DNA of 64,000 nt. Source: Streptococcus gordonii. Its GTDB lineage: Bacteria; Bacillota; Bacilli; Lactobacillales; Streptococcaceae. Shown piece after piece: positions 49,046 through 58,866 of this stretch. Both the position numbers and the translations under genes were made by a program. Location of the stretch: contig NZ_LQWV01000001.1 of assembly GCF_001553855.1 (NCBI RefSeq), positions 191,774 to 255,773 of the forward strand, read 5' to 3'. The notes below the pieces were generated by a model. It saw nothing but the letters and a program-made list of their open reading frames with translations, was not told the DNA's origin and did not search any database. Within the stretch, counting starts at the first letter, position 1, and each line of letters opens with the position of its first letter.

Positions 49046-49402
49046 GTTTTTACTCCTTTATAGTAAGATACGCAGCCCATCAACAAAGCTTAAAGAAATT
49101 CCAGATTTTGAATTGATAAAGAAATGAATCTTTTCTAACCAGGAACTTCTTACCGGCTCTTTTAGGGCGAGTTCAATTAAATCTTTTCAGAGGCAATTCC
49201 TCTATTCTGTTTTGTCAAACTGCAAAACAGCTACAATCAGTCCCTTTTGTTTAATTTTCAGAAAAATTAAATTATGATGACATAATTCATTTTTCCTAAA
49301 AATAGGCACAAAAAGAGCAGCTAAATCTGACTTATGAAAGTTTGATTTAACTGCTGTAAGCTCTTTTGGACAATATTTCAAAAAAGCAGACGACAAATTA
49401 TT
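49046..49402 (-). ncRNA. rpoB leader RNA (candidate Lacto-rpoB motif)
   Basis: About 355 nt of untranslated RNA precede rpoB. Visible structures include a terminator-like hairpin GCAGTTAAATC / GATTTAGCTGC followed by CTTTTTG (about 49370-49312) soon after the predicted start, and a perfect 8-bp hairpin CTGTTTTG / CAAAACAG at 49230-49207. A structured rpoB leader (Lacto-rpoB) is known in Lactobacillales. I identify it by position and structure, not by a covariance match. Confidence 0.55.
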
Positions 49403-49408
49403 AATAAT

Positions 49409-49437
49409 ATTGTACCTTATTTTGCCTGAAAATGCAA
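49409..49437 (-). promoter_or_regulatory. Promoter of rpoBC
   Basis: Minus-strand TTGCAT (49437-49432), a 17-base spacer and TACAAT (49414-49409). Confidence 0.75.
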
Positions 49438-49467
49438 GATTATCGGCGTTATGAAAGCCTTTTTATT

Positions 49468-52017
49468 TTAATTTGTCTGACTTTGACTAGAATTTTTATC
49501 TGTAGAGGAATCTTCTTGTTTTTTACTCGAACTGCTTGTTTCTTTTTCCTCTTTTTCGTTTCTTGTCTCGCTCTCTTTTTCTTTCTCTTCTTTGCCCCGA
49601 CGGTCAGAAGTTTGGTTTCCAGCAAGTGCCGCCCAAGCCTGCTGTAAATCGCTATCTGTGCCACCGATAGCAAAACGATAAGATAAAGCTGGTGCTCCAT
49701 TCTTAGCCCAGTAGCTAGTAACTGTTTGACCGCCCAATGAAATATCACGACCATTAATTGTCGTACGACCAGGTTTTGTACCAGTAGCTTTTAAAACTTC
49801 CGAACTGATAACACTAGAATCTAGGTTAAATCGATCGCTAATACCAAAGACGTTTGGATCGGCTTGATAGATGGCGTTTACAAGATTGGCCATGTAGCTT
49901 GCATTGTTATTATAACCCGTCAAAGCTCCCATCGAGGTATTGTCGTCGTGTCCTATCCAGCCTCCCAAAGTTACCTTTGGAGTTGAAAGCATCAGCCACA
50001 TATCACCATTGACATTGGTAGTTCCTGTTTTCCCAATCCAGTCAGCACTCAACAAACCACCATTTACTTGCGCTAGTCGTGATTTAAAAGTCGTTGTAGA
50101 CCCAGATTCCAAGACTCCTCGCATCAAGCTTTGCATAATAGTCGCTGTCGCTGGTGTATAGACCTGGACTGGACTAGCCTTATGTTCATAAATAACTTTA
50201 CCTGTCCTGTCACTGATTTTTTCAATCATATAACGCTTCTGATAAGTCCCATTATTAGCTAGCGCCTGGAAACCATTGGTATGCTGGGCAACAGAGACTT
50301 CAATCCCTCCTCCCAATGGCAGACTCTCAATTGTATAGTCAGGAATCGAATAGCCCATTTTATCCATGTAGCCTTTGACATTGACTCCTTTCTCACGTAG
50401 GAGCTTATAGGTCCAGTAGGCAGGAATATTCCAAGAAGTATTCAAGGCTTCTTGCAAATCCATCATACCCGTCCCTCGACTGTCCGCATGCATGATAGGG
50501 TCTCCGCTTGAGAAGGTTGTCGGATAATTAGATAGGACACTTGCACTTCCCATCAGCCCCTGGTCAATTGCAATTCCGTAGGCTAAAATCGGCTTGATGG
50601 TCGAACCAGGTGAACGCTCCGTATCAAAAGCGTGATTATTTTGATTCTCGGCATAATTCCTTCCACCGATAAACCCTAGGACAGCACCGGTCTGGTTATT
50701 TAAAAGAACATTCCCAACTTGAACCTGCCCAGTTCCATCATCTAAGATTCCACCGTATGCAGCAACAGCATTTTGCATGGCGTTATGAACTGCCTTGTTA
50801 ATGGTGGTTTTAACGGTATAGCCACCTTCACTTAGTTCTTTGGCTGCTAATTCCTTATAGGCCTTAACAGTAGCTGTATTTTTCAGATCTTGTTGAGAAA
50901 CATTATCTCTCTTGATGAGATACTGATACATGGCATCTTCAGCTTCAGACTTGGCTTGATAATATAGATAGCCACGTGATGCCGTTTCAACATTTCCAGC
51001 AGGTAAAAAATCTTTGGTCAAATCATAATCTTTATAAAGATTGTACTCATCTTGGCTTAAAGCACCTGTCCGGTACATGTTATAAAGAACGTCCTTAGCC
51101 CTCTCCAAACCATAGGCCATGTCCTTTGAATCTTTCAAAGTCCCCTTCGCCGTGTAGGGAGAGTATACAATTGGGCTTTGAGGCAATCCCGCAATAAAAG
51201 CTGCTTGAGGCACTGTTAATTTACTTGCGCTAACACCAAAAATTCCCTTAGCAGCCTCTTCAACACCAGCTATATTTTGGCCTTTATTATTTCTACCAAA
51301 AGGTGATACATTGAGATAGGTTGTCAGTATTTCATCCTTACTCATATAGCGCTCTAATGCTAAGGAATCGATGATTTCCGTTGCTTTACGATTAAAAGTA
51401 GGAGCATCTCCAACAACTTGCTGTTTGATAACCTGCTGGGTAATAGTAGAACCACCACTAGCAGAACCAATTCCAACTACCGACCCCAGAGTGGCCCGTA
51501 AAACAGCCTTAGGAACGACTCCCTTATGGCTCATGAAATTCTCATCTTCTGTTGCAATTACAGCCTTCTTTACATTTTCAGAAATCGCAGAGCTGTCCAC
51601 AGTAACCCTTAGCAGGTCACTATCTATTGTCGAAATCAAGCTACCATCAGCATACGTTAATTCTGAAATTGCTGATATATCTTGAACTTTCTGAATCAAA
51701 GTATCTTTTTCGGGTACTGCTACATTATTAAATAAATTTAAGGCATAGCCTGTCGCGATCCCCGCACCAAATAAAAATCCCAGAAACAAAAGGACGAACA
51801 GGGTATTCGAAAGAAGCTTAATTGTTCGCAAGACAGTAGCCCCAATATCCATAGGAGACCAAGGCTCTCCATCAGTTTGTAGCTTAGACCCCAGCCACTT
51901 CCAAATTTTCCCAAAGAAAAGGCGAGATTTTTCAGCCACTTTTTTCCATAGGATCTGAATTTTTTTAATAAATGGTTTTAAAATTTCAAGAAACTTTTTT
52001 ACTTTTTGTTCCAACAT
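49468..52017 (-). CDS. pbp1b: Class A penicillin-binding protein 1B
   Basis: 849 residues. A basic cytoplasmic N-terminus precedes one membrane segment (about 70-95). The glycosyltransferase domain has [12 protein letters not shown] (catalytic Glu), [12 protein letters not shown] and [13 protein letters not shown]. The transpeptidase domain has SPGSTIKP (active Ser/Lys), SWN and GKTGTTN. The last ~40 residues are a Lys/Glu/Ser-rich low-complexity tail. It polymerises and cross-links peptidoglycan at the cell surface. Its stop is 31 bases before the rpoB promoter. Confidence 0.94.
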   Translation of the reverse strand: MLEQKVKKFLEILKPFIKKIQILWKKVAEKSRLFFGKIWKWLGSKLQTDGEPWSPMDIGATVLRTIKLLSNTLFVLLFLGFLFGAGIATGYALNLFNNVAVPEKDTLIQKVQDISAISELTYADGSLISTIDSDLLRVTVDSSAISENVKKAVIATEDENFMSHKGVVPKAVLRATLGSVVGIGSASGGSTITQQVIKQQVVGDAPTFNRKATEIIDSLALERYMSKDEILTTYLNVSPFGRNNKGQNIAGVEEAAKGIFGVSASKLTVPQAAFIAGLPQSPIVYSPYTAKGTLKDSKDMAYGLERAKDVLYNMYRTGALSQDEYNLYKDYDLTKDFLPAGNVETASRGYLYYQAKSEAEDAMYQYLIKRDNVSQQDLKNTATVKAYKELAAKELSEGGYTVKTTINKAVHNAMQNAVAAYGGILDDGTGQVQVGNVLLNNQTGAVLGFIGGRNYAENQNNHAFDTERSPGSTIKPILAYGIAIDQGLMGSASVLSNYPTTFSSGDPIMHADSRGTGMMDLQEALNTSWNIPAYWTYKLLREKGVNVKGYMDKMGYSIPDYTIESLPLGGGIEVSVAQHTNGFQALANNGTYQKRYMIEKISDRTGKVIYEHKASPVQVYTPATATIMQSLMRGVLESGSTTTFKSRLAQVNGGLLSADWIGKTGTTNVNGDMWLMLSTPKVTLGGWIGHDDNTSMGALTGYNNNASYMANLVNAIYQADPNVFGISDRFNLDSSVISSEVLKATGTKPGRTTINGRDISLGGQTVTSYWAKNGAPALSYRFAIGGTDSDLQQAWAALAGNQTSDRRGKEEKEKESETRNEKEEKETSSSSKKQEDSSTDKNSSQSQTN

Positions 52018-52125
52018 ATTATATCCTCGTATTGCCTATTATATCAAAATCTTCGTCCATATGACAAGAACAGCGCGATTTACAAGAGCTTGGGGAGATT
52101 TTTTACTAGTTTTTTTGCAATTTTA

Positions 52126-52155
52126 TTACACTCTTTTCCTGGTTTGTGATACAAT
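52126..52155 (+). promoter_or_regulatory. Promoter of tyrS
   Basis: TTACAC (52126-52131), an 18-base spacer and extended -10 TGATACAAT ending at 52155. Only about 33 bases separate the start of transcription from the ATG, so there is no room for a T-box leader. Confidence 0.7.
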
Positions 52156-52194
52156 GGGAGAATGAATTTAAAACTTTGAAAAGGAGAGACAGAC

Positions 52195-53451
52195 ATGCAC
52201 ATTTTTGATGAGCTCAAAGAACGTGGGTTGATTTTTCAAACTACTGATGAAGAAGCCCTGCGCCAAGAACTAGAAGAAGGTCAAGTCTCTTATTATACTG
52301 GATATGACCCAACAGCAGACAGCCTGCACCTTGGTCACCTTGTAGCCATCTTAACAAGCCGTCGCCTACAGTTGGCTGGACACAAACCTTACGCCTTAGT
52401 TGGAGGAGCAACTGGTCTTATTGGCGACCCATCTTTTAAGGATGCTGAACGTAGTTTACAAACCAAAGAAACCGTAGAAGGCTGGGTTAAAAGCATCCAA
52501 GGGCAGCTTGCAGGCTTGCTTGACTTTGAAAACGGTCAGAACAAAGCTGAAATGGTTAATAACTACGACTGGTTTTCAGACATCAGTTTTATCGATTTCC
52601 TACGTGACGTTGGAAAATACTTCACAGTCAACTACATGATGAGTAAAGAATCTGTTAAAAAACGGATTGAAACAGGGATTTCATATACTGAATTTGCCTA
52701 CCAAATCATGCAAGGATACGACTTTTTCATCTTAAATCAAAAACACAATGTTACTCTGCAAATTGGTGGTTCTGATCAATGGGGAAATATGACTGCTGGA
52801 ACAGAACTCTTGCGTCGTAAAGCTGACAAGACTGGACACGTCATTACTGTTCCTCTTATCACCGATGCTAGCGGTAAGAAATTTGGTAAATCAGAAGGAA
52901 ATGCTGTTTGGCTGAACGCTGACAAGACAAGCCCATATGAAATGTACCAATTCTGGATGAATGTCATGGACGATGATGCCGTTCGTTTCCTTAAAATTTT
53001 CACCTTCCTAAGCTTAGATGAGATTGAGGGGATCCGCAAGCAGTTTGAGGCAGCACCACATGAACGTTTGGCTCAGAAAATCTTAGCACGTGAAGTGGTC
53101 ACTCTAGTTCATGACGAAAAAGCTTACCAAGAAGCCTTAAATATTACAGAACAGCTATTTGCAGGAAATATTAAGAACCTTTCTGTTAAAGAGCTGAAAC
53201 AAGGACTCCGTGGTGTTCCAAATTATCAAGTCCAAACAGAAGACAACCTCAACATTGTTGATTTACTTGTTACAGCTGGAGTTGTTAATTCCAAACGTCA
53301 GGCGCGTGAAGACGTCCAAAACGGAGCTATCTACGTCAATGGAGACCGCATCCAAGACCTTGACTATACTCTGAGTGATGCAGACAAATTAGAAAATGAA
53401 TTGACCGTCATCCGCCGTGGTAAGAAAAAATACTTTGTCTTGACTTATTAA
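52195..53451 (+). CDS. tyrS: Tyrosyl-tRNA synthetase
   Basis: 418 residues, class Ic synthetase. It has [17 protein letters not shown] (HIGH-type motif HLGH), [12 protein letters not shown] for tyrosine recognition, [12 protein letters not shown] (KMSKS-type motif) and a C-terminal S4 RNA-binding domain ([21 protein letters not shown]). It charges tRNA-Tyr. AAAGGAGAG lies before the ATG. It is transcribed alone. Confidence 0.96.
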   Translation: MHIFDELKERGLIFQTTDEEALRQELEEGQVSYYTGYDPTADSLHLGHLVAILTSRRLQLAGHKPYALVGGATGLIGDPSFKDAERSLQTKETVEGWVKSIQGQLAGLLDFENGQNKAEMVNNYDWFSDISFIDFLRDVGKYFTVNYMMSKESVKKRIETGISYTEFAYQIMQGYDFFILNQKHNVTLQIGGSDQWGNMTAGTELLRRKADKTGHVITVPLITDASGKKFGKSEGNAVWLNADKTSPYEMYQFWMNVMDDDAVRFLKIFTFLSLDEIEGIRKQFEAAPHERLAQKILAREVVTLVHDEKAYQEALNITEQLFAGNIKNLSVKELKQGLRGVPNYQVQTEDNLNIVDLLVTAGVVNSKRQAREDVQNGAIYVNGDRIQDLDYTLSDADKLENELTVIRRGKKKYFVLTY

Positions 53452-53455
53452 ACCT

Positions 53456-53489
53456 AAAGGAAACTCGAAAGACAGACGGGTTTCCTTTT
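53456..53489 (+). terminator. Terminator of tyrS
   Basis: Stem AAAGGAAAC / GTTTCCTTT with an inner CG pair set, followed by TTTT. Confidence 0.8.
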
Positions 53490-53538
53490 CCATATCTTCT
53501 TCAACAAGATCTTCTATTTTCACAGAAAGAAACGACTC

Positions 53539-54387
53539 ATGAAACCAAAAATCGCTCGATTTGCTAGAGCCTCAACTTTTGCTTGTCCTCTTTGTAAGGA
53601 AGAACTCAAATTTCAAGACCATAGCCTAGTCTGCACAAACAGACATTCTTTTGACATTGCAAAATACGGCTACGTAAACTTGGCTCCCCAGATAAGACAA
53701 TCAAAAGATTATGATAAAGACAACTTTATTCAGCGCCAAATCATCTTAGAGGCCGGCTTTTACCAACATATTTTACAGGAAATTGAAGTTTTTTTGCAAC
53801 AATCACCCGATACTCAAACTATTTTAGATGTTGGTTGTGGCCAAGGATACTATAGTTTGGAATTGCAAAAAGTATTCCCAGACAAAGATTTTTATGCTTT
53901 TGATATTTCCAAAGACTCCATCCAACTAGCCAGCAAAACTGATACTAGCCTTTCTATCAATTGGTTTGTGGGAGATTTGGCAAAACTTCCTATCAAGAAT
54001 CATAGTATTGATCTTATTTTAGATATTTTTTCTCCTGCAAACTACCAGGAATTCCAACGTGTATTGACTAAACAAGGACTCCTGATCAAGGTTATTCCTA
54101 CCAGTCAACATGTTCAGGAAATCCGCAAAAAGGTTGCCGGGCAGCTGCAAAAGCAAGATTATTCCAACCAAGATATACTAGACCATTTTGAGACCTCATT
54201 TGAAATTCTTGAACAGAAAGAGGTTACTGTCACTTATCCAATCAATGAAATCCAAAAAGAAGCTCTCATCGGCATGACTCCTCTGCTCTTTCATATTAAG
54301 CAGGAAGAAATTGATTGGTCCGATCTCACAGAAATCACCATTTCTGCTACCATTCTGATTGGAAAAATCAAAAAAGACAAGCTTTAA
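53539..54387 (+). CDS. rlmA: 23S rRNA (guanine-N1)-methyltransferase RlmA(II)-type
   Basis: 282 residues. An N-terminal zinc finger (CPLC, then CTNRHSFD) is followed by a Rossmann methyltransferase core (ILDVGCGQGYYSLEL; FAFDISKDSIQLA-type motif; LILDIFSPANYQEFQRVL). This matches RlmA/TlrB enzymes; the Gram-positive type II form methylates G748 of 23S rRNA and modulates macrolide (tylosin, telithromycin) binding. Position specificity is inferred from the organism. It has a strong bidirectional terminator downstream. Confidence 0.88.
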   Translation: MKPKIARFARASTFACPLCKEELKFQDHSLVCTNRHSFDIAKYGYVNLAPQIRQSKDYDKDNFIQRQIILEAGFYQHILQEIEVFLQQSPDTQTILDVGCGQGYYSLELQKVFPDKDFYAFDISKDSIQLASKTDTSLSINWFVGDLAKLPIKNHSIDLILDIFSPANYQEFQRVLTKQGLLIKVIPTSQHVQEIRKKVAGQLQKQDYSNQDILDHFETSFEILEQKEVTVTYPINEIQKEALIGMTPLLFHIKQEEIDWSDLTEITISATILIGKIKKDKL

Positions 54388-54402
54388 AAGCTTGTCTTTT
54401 TA
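54370..54402. terminator. Bidirectional terminator between rlmA and the DUF6287 lipoprotein gene
   Basis: AAAAGACAAGCTTT / AAAGCTTGTCTTTT forms a long stem overlapping the rlmA stop, flanked by A and T runs. Confidence 0.85.
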
Positions 54403-54412
54403 ATATCTTCTC

Positions 54413-54958
54413 TTATTTAATACGATAGTAAAAACTACCTTGTTCACCAAAGGACTGAATACCCACCCCAGTCCAAAGGCGGTCACGACTAGTATCAGAG
54501 CTATCTTTAAAGTTTTCTGTATCAGCAAGCTTGACACCACTTGGAATAAATTCTAACAAGAAACCTCCTGTTTGGCCACCGTATACACCGCCAGCTGCTG
54601 TTCCATAGTCTGTTAAGGAAGCACCACCAAATTCATATTCAGCTGAAACTAGACCGTTTTCATCAAATACAAGTTGTTCCCCTTTATCATTTTGCCATGT
54701 GCCTTGAATGCTTGCAAAATTTCCATCAGCCAATTCACTAATGTTCATTTTTTTCTCCGCTTCCTGACTAGGGCTTGTAGAACTTTCTGAAGTCTTACTG
54801 GATTCAGAGCTGGCCGAAGTTGCTGAACTCTTCGAAGATGCCATTTGACTTGAAGAAGCTGAGCTCTCTTTTGTTTCTCCTTTTCCAGAACATCCTGACA
54901 AGACTAGTCCTCCTCCTAAAGCTATTAAAATAGTTGTTAACAATATTCTTTTTTTCAT
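54413..54958 (-). CDS. DUF6287-type surface lipoprotein
   Basis: 181 residues from MKKRILLTTILIALGG. The start at 54958 has AGGAAAAA upstream; a frame 12 bases longer is less likely. A lipobox LSGC gives a lipoprotein. A ~45-residue Ser/Ala/Thr-rich spacer precedes a C-terminal domain of about 105 residues with GNFASIQGTWQNDKGEQLVFDENG and DTSRDRLW. The domain resembles DUF6287 and is shared with the neighbouring upstream gene. Function unknown. Confidence 0.7.
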   Translation of the reverse strand: MKKRILLTTILIALGGGLVLSGCSGKGETKESSASSSQMASSKSSATSASSESSKTSESSTSPSQEAEKKMNISELADGNFASIQGTWQNDKGEQLVFDENGLVSAEYEFGGASLTDYGTAAGGVYGGQTGGFLLEFIPSGVKLADTENFKDSSDTSRDRLWTGVGIQSFGEQGSFYYRIK

Positions 54959-55054
54959 ATTTTTCCTCATGTGTCAGGCTTAAAAAATAAGCCCTTTTCT
55001 ATTTTCTAGTATAGGACTTATTGTATCTTTTTTCTATTAATTTAGCAACCGCCC

Positions 55055-55666
55055 TTATTGATCAACTCGATAGTAAGCTGCACTTGCGATATTTTCAGGC
55101 ATTCCTTGACCGGCAAAAATTCTATCACGATTTGTATCAGAAGTATCTCCTTCTGGTACAATGGCATTTCCCTTCATCACAAACCAGATTGAATAACCTG
55201 TTAATCCCGTTTGAACATTTACGATCAAATTGCCTGCAGCATCATAGTTGAAAGAAGAAATGCTAGTTTCATCAGCCACTATGCCCTTCTCATCAAAGGT
55301 AATTGTCTGACCTTCAGCATTCTTCCATGTCCCTTTTACGCTTGTAAAATTCCCATGAGTCATCGCATTAAAATCAAATACAGTTGAACGAGCCTTTATT
55401 TGCTCCTTACCTTCTGCTTGGTCACTCGGTTTTCCAGTCTCATTTGAAGGTTTCTCTGAGGTCGAATTAGTCGTTACGCTACTAGAATCCTCACTTGATT
55501 CCTTCTTGGTTGAGCTTTGGCTAGACTGACTTGTGCTAATTCTGGACTGTGAAGTTGTTGAGGAAGGTTTATTTTCAGAAATGGTAAAAAATTTAAAATA
55601 AATAAACACGACTGCTATAACGATAAACAATGCTGTGATTAAGCCAATAAGTAGCTTCTTACTCAT
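55055..55666 (-). CDS. DUF6287-type membrane-anchored surface protein
   Basis: 203 residues. An N-terminal membrane anchor (about 5-27) without a lipobox is followed by a Ser/Thr/Lys-rich spacer (28-90). The C-terminal domain has GNFTSVKGTWKNAEGQTITFDEKG and DTSDTNRDRIF, paralogous to the lipoprotein encoded next. The two genes probably arose by duplication and took different anchors. Function unknown. Confidence 0.68.
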   Translation of the reverse strand: MSKKLLIGLITALFIVIAVVFIYFKFFTISENKPSSTTSQSRISTSQSSQSSTKKESSEDSSSVTTNSTSEKPSNETGKPSDQAEGKEQIKARSTVFDFNAMTHGNFTSVKGTWKNAEGQTITFDEKGIVADETSISSFNYDAAGNLIVNVQTGLTGYSIWFVMKGNAIVPEGDTSDTNRDRIFAGQGMPENIASAAYYRVDQ

Positions 55667-55802
55667 ATAATTTCCTCCCCTTAACCGGTTCTTTATTTCA
55701 TTGTAATAGAATTGTAATATTAAGTCAAGATGTTTTACAAAATATTACAATGAAAGACCAAACAGGTTCAAAAGGAAGTAAGATCTTATCTAAAATTAAG
55801 CA

Positions 55803-56012
55803 TTAATCAACTGATAATACCTTATAAATCGTTTTAGCTAAAGCCGCTTCATAGTCAGATACACTATAAAGTTTATCCGTTGTCACTTGAGCTGTCTGTT
55901 TCTCTAAGTCCACAACCACATCTGACACTCCCTCCATAGATAGGAAATGCTGGGTGACGTGTTTGACACAGTTTTGACAAGATAAGTTTTCTAATTGGAC
56001 TGTTTGTTTCAT
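55803..56012 (-). CDS. copZ: Copper chaperone CopZ-like heavy-metal-binding protein
   Basis: 69 residues, one HMA domain. The metal-binding motif is LSCQNCVKHV (C-x2-C) instead of the common MxCxxC. It is last in the copY-copA-copZ operon, 20 bases after copA. It presumably carries Cu(I) in the cytosol to CopA or CopY. Confidence 0.88.
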   Translation of the reverse strand: MKQTVQLENLSCQNCVKHVTQHFLSMEGVSDVVVDLEKQTAQVTTDKLYSVSDYEAALAKTIYKVLSVD

Positions 56013-56032
56013 AGATTTATTCCTCCGTATAT

Positions 56033-58276
56033 TTAGTTCATTTTAAAGCGTCCTAGACGTAGAGCATTGACGACAACCGATACTGAGCTCAAGCTCATGG
56101 CTAGGCCAGCCAACATAGGATTGAGCAAGGGACCGCCGAAAAGATGCAGCAGACCCATAGCAATCGGGATGCCTAGTGTATTATAAGCAAAGGCCCAGAA
56201 AAGATTTTCCTTGATATTACGAATGGTCGCCTGGCTAAGCTTGATGGCCTTGACCACATCTTGCAGATCACTATGCATGAGCACTACATCTGCTGATTCG
56301 ATAGCTACATCAGCGCCTGATCCGATGGCAATTCCTACATCTGCCTGAACCAGAGCTGGCGCATCATTGATACCGTCTCCGACCATGGCCAGTTTTTTAT
56401 CAGCTTCCTGCAAGTCCTTGATAGCAGTGGCCTTACCATCCGGCAATACACCTGCGATAACTTTTTGGATGCCAGCTTTCTGGGCAATAGCTTTCGCTGT
56501 TTCCTCACGATCCCCTGTCAGCATGATGACTTCTAGCCCCATAGACTGGAGCTCTTGCACCGCCTTCAGACTGCTGGACTTCATCTCATCTGCTACCGCT
56601 AAAATACCTACCAGCTGTCCATCTATTGCGACAAACATGGCTGTCTTCCCTTTCTGGGATAGCTCCAACAACTGTTCTTGAAAGGCACTGCTGTCAATGT
56701 TATTTTCTTTCATCAAAGACTCATTTCCCACCAGAAGCCGTCTGCCCTCGACCTGAGCTGCTAAGCCTCGTCCAACTATAGCCTCAAAATGGCTGACTGG
56801 CAGTAAGTTAAGCTCCTCCTCTTCAGCCGCTTCCAAGATAGCCTGAGCCAAAGGATGCTCAGAATGCTGCTCAGCACTAGCTATTAGCTGCAACAAGTCG
56901 GGCCGATTCAAATCACACAAGGGCAGCAGATCTGTTAGGCTGGGTTTACCAACCGTAATCGTCCCCGTCTTATCAAGAACAATAGTATCCAGTTGATATG
57001 CTGCTTCCAAAGCTTGTCCAGACTTAATCAGAATTCCATTTTCAGCCCCTTTACCAGTCCCAACCATAATAGCTGTCGGAGTCGCTAATCCCAGCGCACA
57101 AGGGCAGGCAATGACCAGAACTGCAATAAAGATTGACAGGGAAAAGCTAAGGCTCTCACCAGCTAGAAAATACCAGCCAAGCGCGGATAAAGTAGCCAAG
57201 CTCAGCACTATTGGGACAAAATAAAGCGAAATCTTATCGGCCAAAGCCGCTATCGGCGCCTTAGACCCCTGCGCTTCCTCCACCAATCTAACAATCTGAG
57301 CTAAGGTCGTATCCGAACCCACCCTAGTTGCTTGGTAATCAATACTTCCATTTTGATTGATCGTTGCACTGGTAATGGTATCGCCAACCTTTTTTTCAAT
57401 CGGGACACTTTCACCAGTCATCATGGACTCATCCACAAAGGTCTGTCCCTCCGTCACAAGGCCATCTACTGGCATACGCTCTCCTGGCTTGATACGGATA
57501 ATGTCTCCAACTCGGATATCCTCTGTATCAATGGTCACAGCCTCACCATAACGAATCACTGTCGCCTGACTAGGCACTAACTCAAGCAGAGACTGAATTG
57601 CCTGAGACGTTCTCCCCTTAGCTGAACTTTCCAGATATTTTCCCAGCAGAACCAAGGTAATAATCACTGCAACAGACTCAAAATAGAGCTGATGGACAAA
57701 GGGATGATGACCTAGAAAAACCTGACTGACCGAGTAGAGGCTATAAAGAAATGCTGCACTGGTTCCCACCGCAATCAAACTATCCATATTGGGATGTCGT
57801 TTGATAAGATTACGAAATCCTCTCTGATAAAAACCACGACCGATCCACACAGCAGGCAACGTTAAAAGTAGTTGAGAAAGGACGAAGAGCAAGGGATGCT
57901 TCATATGGTCCAAGAAGCTAGGCTGAGGAAGGCCGACCATACTACCCATAGAGATATAAAGCAAGGGCAAAGCGGTAATCAAAAGAATCAGTAGTTCTTG
58001 TTTCTTTCTTCGTAAAATTTGCACTCTAGCTACAGCCTCTTCGTTTACGTCAGACGGTTTGGCTATGCCTTTTTCTTCTGCCTGATAACCGGCCTCAGCT
58101 ACCGCATCTAGCACTTGCTGACTATCAAATCCCGCCTTAGGGACTAAACTGAGACGTTCTGTGGCTAGATTGACATTAACATCCTCGACCGTTTCTAAAT
58201 CCTTGACCGCCATCTCAACTGTCATAGCACAAGATGCACAGGTCATTCCTGATAGCTTGTATTCTTTTTTCTCCAT
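56033..58276 (-). CDS. copA: Copper-exporting P1B-type ATPase CopA
   Basis: 747 residues from the ATG at 58276. The preceding ATG at 58279 is only three bases from AAGGAG; the frame itself extends to 58333. An N-terminal HMA domain (GMTCASC) precedes eight membrane segments, phosphatase motif TGESVPIEKKVGD, transmembrane CPC in ACPCALGLATPT, phosphorylation site DKTGT, and HP and GDGINDAPAL motifs. It exports Cu(I). It is in the copYAZ operon under CopY. Confidence 0.94.
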   Translation of the reverse strand: MEKKEYKLSGMTCASCAMTVEMAVKDLETVEDVNVNLATERLSLVPKAGFDSQQVLDAVAEAGYQAEEKGIAKPSDVNEEAVARVQILRRKKQELLILLITALPLLYISMGSMVGLPQPSFLDHMKHPLLFVLSQLLLTLPAVWIGRGFYQRGFRNLIKRHPNMDSLIAVGTSAAFLYSLYSVSQVFLGHHPFVHQLYFESVAVIITLVLLGKYLESSAKGRTSQAIQSLLELVPSQATVIRYGEAVTIDTEDIRVGDIIRIKPGERMPVDGLVTEGQTFVDESMMTGESVPIEKKVGDTITSATINQNGSIDYQATRVGSDTTLAQIVRLVEEAQGSKAPIAALADKISLYFVPIVLSLATLSALGWYFLAGESLSFSLSIFIAVLVIACPCALGLATPTAIMVGTGKGAENGILIKSGQALEAAYQLDTIVLDKTGTITVGKPSLTDLLPLCDLNRPDLLQLIASAEQHSEHPLAQAILEAAEEEELNLLPVSHFEAIVGRGLAAQVEGRRLLVGNESLMKENNIDSSAFQEQLLELSQKGKTAMFVAIDGQLVGILAVADEMKSSSLKAVQELQSMGLEVIMLTGDREETAKAIAQKAGIQKVIAGVLPDGKATAIKDLQEADKKLAMVGDGINDAPALVQADVGIAIGSGADVAIESADVVLMHSDLQDVVKAIKLSQATIRNIKENLFWAFAYNTLGIPIAMGLLHLFGGPLLNPMLAGLAMSLSSVSVVVNALRLGRFKMN

Positions 58277-58286
58277 CATAATCTCC

Positions 58287-58718
58287 TTATCTACGACCAC
58301 AGCGACACTGACCTTGCGGACAATGGCATTCAATTTCTAGTGGGGCTGAAGCCCTTTTCTTATCAATGGCCTGACTAAGCAGTTGCAAATCTCCTTGGCT
58401 GAACTGACTTCTCTCAATCATCGAAATTAAAAGCTCTCCATGCTTGGTGTTACAGATATTATCAAAGAGAGCCTGCAAAGTACTTTCCAGATGATCTGAT
58501 TCTAAAATACGAGCATCATAGTAGAACTTACCCTCTATTTTTTCCATAGCTATAAATTCTTTGGTTTTGAGACGATTCAAAAGTGTTTTGATAGTTGCCG
58601 GCTTCCATGAGAAGTCTGCCTCCAAACGCGCTATAATCTCTGTGCTACGGCTATGCGGATACGCCCATAACACGCGCATAACTTGCCATTCTGCTTGGCT
58701 AATATTTTGCTGTTCCAT
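58287..58718 (-). CDS. copY: Copper-responsive repressor CopY
   Basis: 143 residues. A BlaI/MecI-type winged helix (AEWQVMRVLWAYPHSRSTEIIARLE) is followed by the C-terminal metal site CHCPQGQCRC, the CxCx4CxC signature of CopY. Zinc-bound CopY represses; copper releases it. It is the first gene of the operon, and two matching operators lie just upstream. Confidence 0.94.
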   Translation of the reverse strand: MEQQNISQAEWQVMRVLWAYPHSRSTEIIARLEADFSWKPATIKTLLNRLKTKEFIAMEKIEGKFYYDARILESDHLESTLQALFDNICNTKHGELLISMIERSQFSQGDLQLLSQAIDKKRASAPLEIECHCPQGQCRCGRR

Positions 58719-58740
58719 TGTTTAACACTTCCTTATTATT

Positions 58741-58779
58741 TACATTTGTAATTCAATACTTTATTAGTTTACATTTGTA
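58741..58779 (-). promoter_or_regulatory. Two CopY operators (cop boxes)
   Basis: TACATTTGTA occurs exactly at 58741-58750 and 58770-58779, fitting the cop box TACANNTGTA. The distal one overlaps the -10 region. Confidence 0.93.
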
Positions 58780-58794
58780 ATCGTAATTTGTCAA
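58766..58794 (-). promoter_or_regulatory. Promoter of copYAZ
   Basis: Minus-strand TTGACA (58794-58789), a 17-base spacer and TAAACT (58771-58766). Confidence 0.75.
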
Positions 58795-58824
58795 GTATTT
58801 TTATCGTCATTTTCCGATATACAA

Positions 58825-58853
58825 AAAAGAAGGCGGGATAATCCCGTCTTCTC
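58825..58853 (-). terminator. Terminator of the adc operon
   Basis: Stem GAAGACGGGAT / ATCCCGCCTTC with TTTTTTG following on the minus strand, 15 bases past adcA. Confidence 0.88.
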
Positions 58854-58866
58854 AAGTTTGTCCATA

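Noticed and set aside
49202-49396. 64-codon frame in the rpoB leader
   Set aside because: It coincides with structured leader RNA and has no ribosome site.
52018-52194. Tyr T-box before tyrS
   Set aside because: The extended -10 box lies about 40 bases before the ATG, leaving no room for a T-box leader.
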